From NCBI GenBank assembly GCA_049509635.1, contig JBEKZS010000113.1, positions 1-14,493 of the forward strand: a DNA stretch of 14,493 nucleotides. The letters are read 5' to 3'. The stretch comes from Roseiarcus sp049509635. Lineage in GTDB: Bacteria > Pseudomonadota > Alphaproteobacteria > Rhizobiales > Beijerinckiaceae. The position numbers were made by a program, and so were the translations under genes. The notes under the pieces were generated by a model that ran no database searches, was not told the origin of the DNA, and saw only the letters and a program-made list of their open reading frames with translations. The stretch's first letter is position 1; the number at the start of each line of letters is the position of its first letter. Below, one piece after another: positions 13,024 to 14,493 of the stretch.

Positions 13024-14493
13024 GTGTCGCTTTCGGCGCTGTGCATCCGCCGCCCGGTCATGACGACGCTGCTGATGGTGTCGTTCATCGTGTTCGGCAT
13101 GTTCGGCTACCGGCAATTGCCGGTCGCGGCCCTGCCCCGGGTCGATTTTCCGACCGTGGCGGTCTATGCGCAATTGCCGGGCGCCAGCCCCGACACGATG
13201 GCGTCCTCGGTCGCGGGGCCGCTGGAGCGCGCCTTCGCCACCATTCCGGGCATGACGATGATGACCTCGTCGTCGAACCTCGGGCGCACCAGCATCGTCA
13301 TGCAGTTCGATCTCGATCGCAACATCGACGGCGCCTCGCTCGACGTGCAATCCAACATTTCGGCGACCCTGCGCAAGCTGCCGCCGCAATTGCCGGCCCC
13401 GCCGAGCTTCCAGAAGCTCAATCCCGCCGACAGCCCGATCCTGTTCATCGGCCTCGTCTCCAAGACGCTGCCGCTGACCCAGGTCGACGACTATGCCGAA
13501 CTGGTCTTCGCCCAGCAGATATCCCAGCTGACCGGCGTCGCGCAGGTCCAGCTGTTCGGCCAGCAGAAATTCGCGGTGCGCGTCGACGTCGATTCCGACA
13601 AGGCGGCGGCGCGCGGCCTGACGCTCGACAACGTCCAGAACGCGGTCGCCGCCGCCAATTCCTCGACGCCGGTCGGCGCCATGCTCGGCGCCCGGCAGAA
13701 CGTCACCGTGGACGCGACGGGACAGATGCCGCACGCGGCCGAATACGACAATCTCGTCATCGCCTGGCGAAACGGCGCGCCGGTGCGGCTCAGCGAAGTC
13801 GCGCGCGTCTATGATTCCGTCGAGAACAACCAGCTCGCCGGCTGGGTCGGCGACACCCGCTCGATCGTGCTGGCGATCTACCGCCAATCCGACGCCAATA
13901 CGGTCGACGTCGTCGACAACGTGAAGGCAAGGATTCCCTATTACCAGTCGCAGCTGCCGCCGGCGGTCGACGTGAAAATCCTCAACGACCGCTCGGTTTC
14001 GATCCGTCAGTCGATCGACGACGTCCAGCGGACGCTGCTTTTGTCGGTCGTGCTGGTGATCGCCGTCATCTTCGTGTTCCTGAAGTCGGCGTCGGCGACG
14101 ATCATCCCGGCGCTCGCGCTGCCGGTGTCGCTGATCGGCACCTGCGCGTTCATGTACCTGTTCGGCTATTCGATCGACAATATTTCCCTGCTCGCGATCA
14201 CCCTGTCGGTCGGCTTCGTGGTCGACGACGCCATCGTGATGCTCGAAAACATCACGCGTCACATCGAGAGCGGCATGAAGCCGTTCGAGGCGGCGCTGAA
14301 GGGGTCGGGCGAGATCGCGTTCACCATCCTGTCGATCACCTTCTCGCTGGTCGCGGTGTTCATCCCCGTCCTGCTGATGAGCGGCGTCGTCGGGCGCGTC
14401 TTTCGCGAATTCGCGGTCACGATCACGGTCGCGATCCTGGTCTCCGGCTTCGTCTCGCTGACGCTGACCCCGATGCTGTGCGCGCGAATCCTC
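13024..14493 (+). CDS. RND efflux pump, inner-membrane permease (MdtB/MdtC-like), 3'-truncated
   Basis: Proton-driven multidrug-type exporter of the AcrB/MdtBC family. The first 490 residues are present and the frame is still open at the window end; the family has about 1020-1050. The start is the GTG at 13024, directly after the adaptor stop (TGA then GTG), reading MSLSALCIRRPVMTTLLMVSF. TM1 is at about 10-28. The porter domain starts with YRQLPVAALPRVDFPTVAVYAQLPGASPDTM and continues with the PLERAFATIPGMTMMTSSS and LPAPPSFQKLNPADSPI stretches, which resemble MdtB/MdtC more than AcrB. TM2-TM5 begin near residue 338. The proton-relay aspartates Asp401 and Asp402 are in GFVVDDAIVMLENI (TM4), followed by the GEIAFTILSITFSLVAVFIPVL segment. 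The rest of the pump, and any outer-membrane partner, lies beyond the window. Confidence 0.95.
   Translation, partial: MSLSALCIRRPVMTTLLMVSFIVFGMFGYRQLPVAALPRVDFPTVAVYAQLPGASPDTMASSVAGPLERAFATIPGMTMMTSSSNLGRTSIVMQFDLDRNIDGASLDVQSNISATLRKLPPQLPAPPSFQKLNPADSPILFIGLVSKTLPLTQVDDYAELVFAQQISQLTGVAQVQLFGQQKFAVRVDVDSDKAAARGLTLDNVQNAVAAANSSTPVGAMLGARQNVTVDATGQMPHAAEYDNLVIAWRNGAPVRLSEVARVYDSVENNQLAGWVGDTRSIVLAIYRQSDANTVDVVDNVKARIPYYQSQLPPAVDVKILNDRSVSIRQSIDDVQRTLLLSVVLVIAVIFVFLKSASATIIPALALPVSLIGTCAFMYLFGYSIDNISLLAITLSVGFVVDDAIVMLENITRHIESGMKPFEAALKGSGEIAFTILSITFSLVAVFIPVLLMSGVVGRVFREFAVTITVAILVSGFVSLTLTPMLCARIL

Noticed and set aside
10342..14262. A 1306-residue open frame on the minus strand opposite uppP, the EcsC gene and the RND genes
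   Set aside because: It lies antisense to four genes with clear family signatures. It is Arg/Asp/His-rich with no recognisable domain. Such long antisense frames are common in high-GC genomes because of biased third codon positions.

Overview
The window is high-GC DNA from an alphaproteobacterium, most likely of the Hyphomicrobiales (Rhizobiales). The evidence is the RNase E with a long acidic insertion inside its S1 domain and a C-terminal GWW peptide, and a divergent amidase/PBP1A pair next to rne, an arrangement common in that order. The genus cannot be fixed from the sequence; a methylotroph-type lineage such as Methylocystaceae or Beijerinckiaceae would fit but is a guess.

Layout. (i) Bases 1-1274 (+) hold the 3' end of a sulfate/thiosulfate ABC importer: the tail of permease CysW, then a short ATPase CysA that lacks the usual C-terminal regulatory domain. 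(ii) Bases 1299-5253 (-) hold an envelope pair: a periplasmic N-acetylmuramoyl-L-alanine amidase (3895-5253) followed by a class A penicillin-binding protein (1299-3698). (iii) Bases 5254-5925 are a long divergent intergenic region. It carries a candidate rne promoter and a series of hairpins that look like a structured rne 5' leader. (iv) Bases 5926-8823 (+) are rne. (v) Bases 8978-9751 (+) are a secreted DsbA-family thiol-disulfide protein with a ScsC-like N-terminal region, followed by a good intrinsic terminator. (vi) Bases 9835-10659 are undecaprenyl-diphosphatase UppP and 10750-11583 an EcsC-family protein. (vii) Bases 11584-11790 form a regulatory region with a strong 18-bp inverted repeat, a candidate operator. 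It precedes an RND efflux pair: a periplasmic adaptor (11791-13023) and an inner-membrane pump (13024 to the window end, incomplete).

Much of the content concerns the cell envelope. The amidase and PBP1A remodel and build peptidoglycan, UppP recycles the lipid carrier for peptidoglycan precursors, the DsbA-like protein handles periplasmic disulfides, and the RND pair exports compounds. RNase E is the core of mRNA decay.

I see no CRISPR array, tRNA, rRNA, insertion sequence, prophage or clearly novel multi-gene system. The points most worth a second look are a perfect 34-bp direct repeat that places cysA sequence at the start of the cysW fragment (probably a chimera or contig-end artefact), the truncated CysA with no normal start codon near its conserved part, the rne leader hairpins, and the palindromic operator candidate ahead of the efflux genes.
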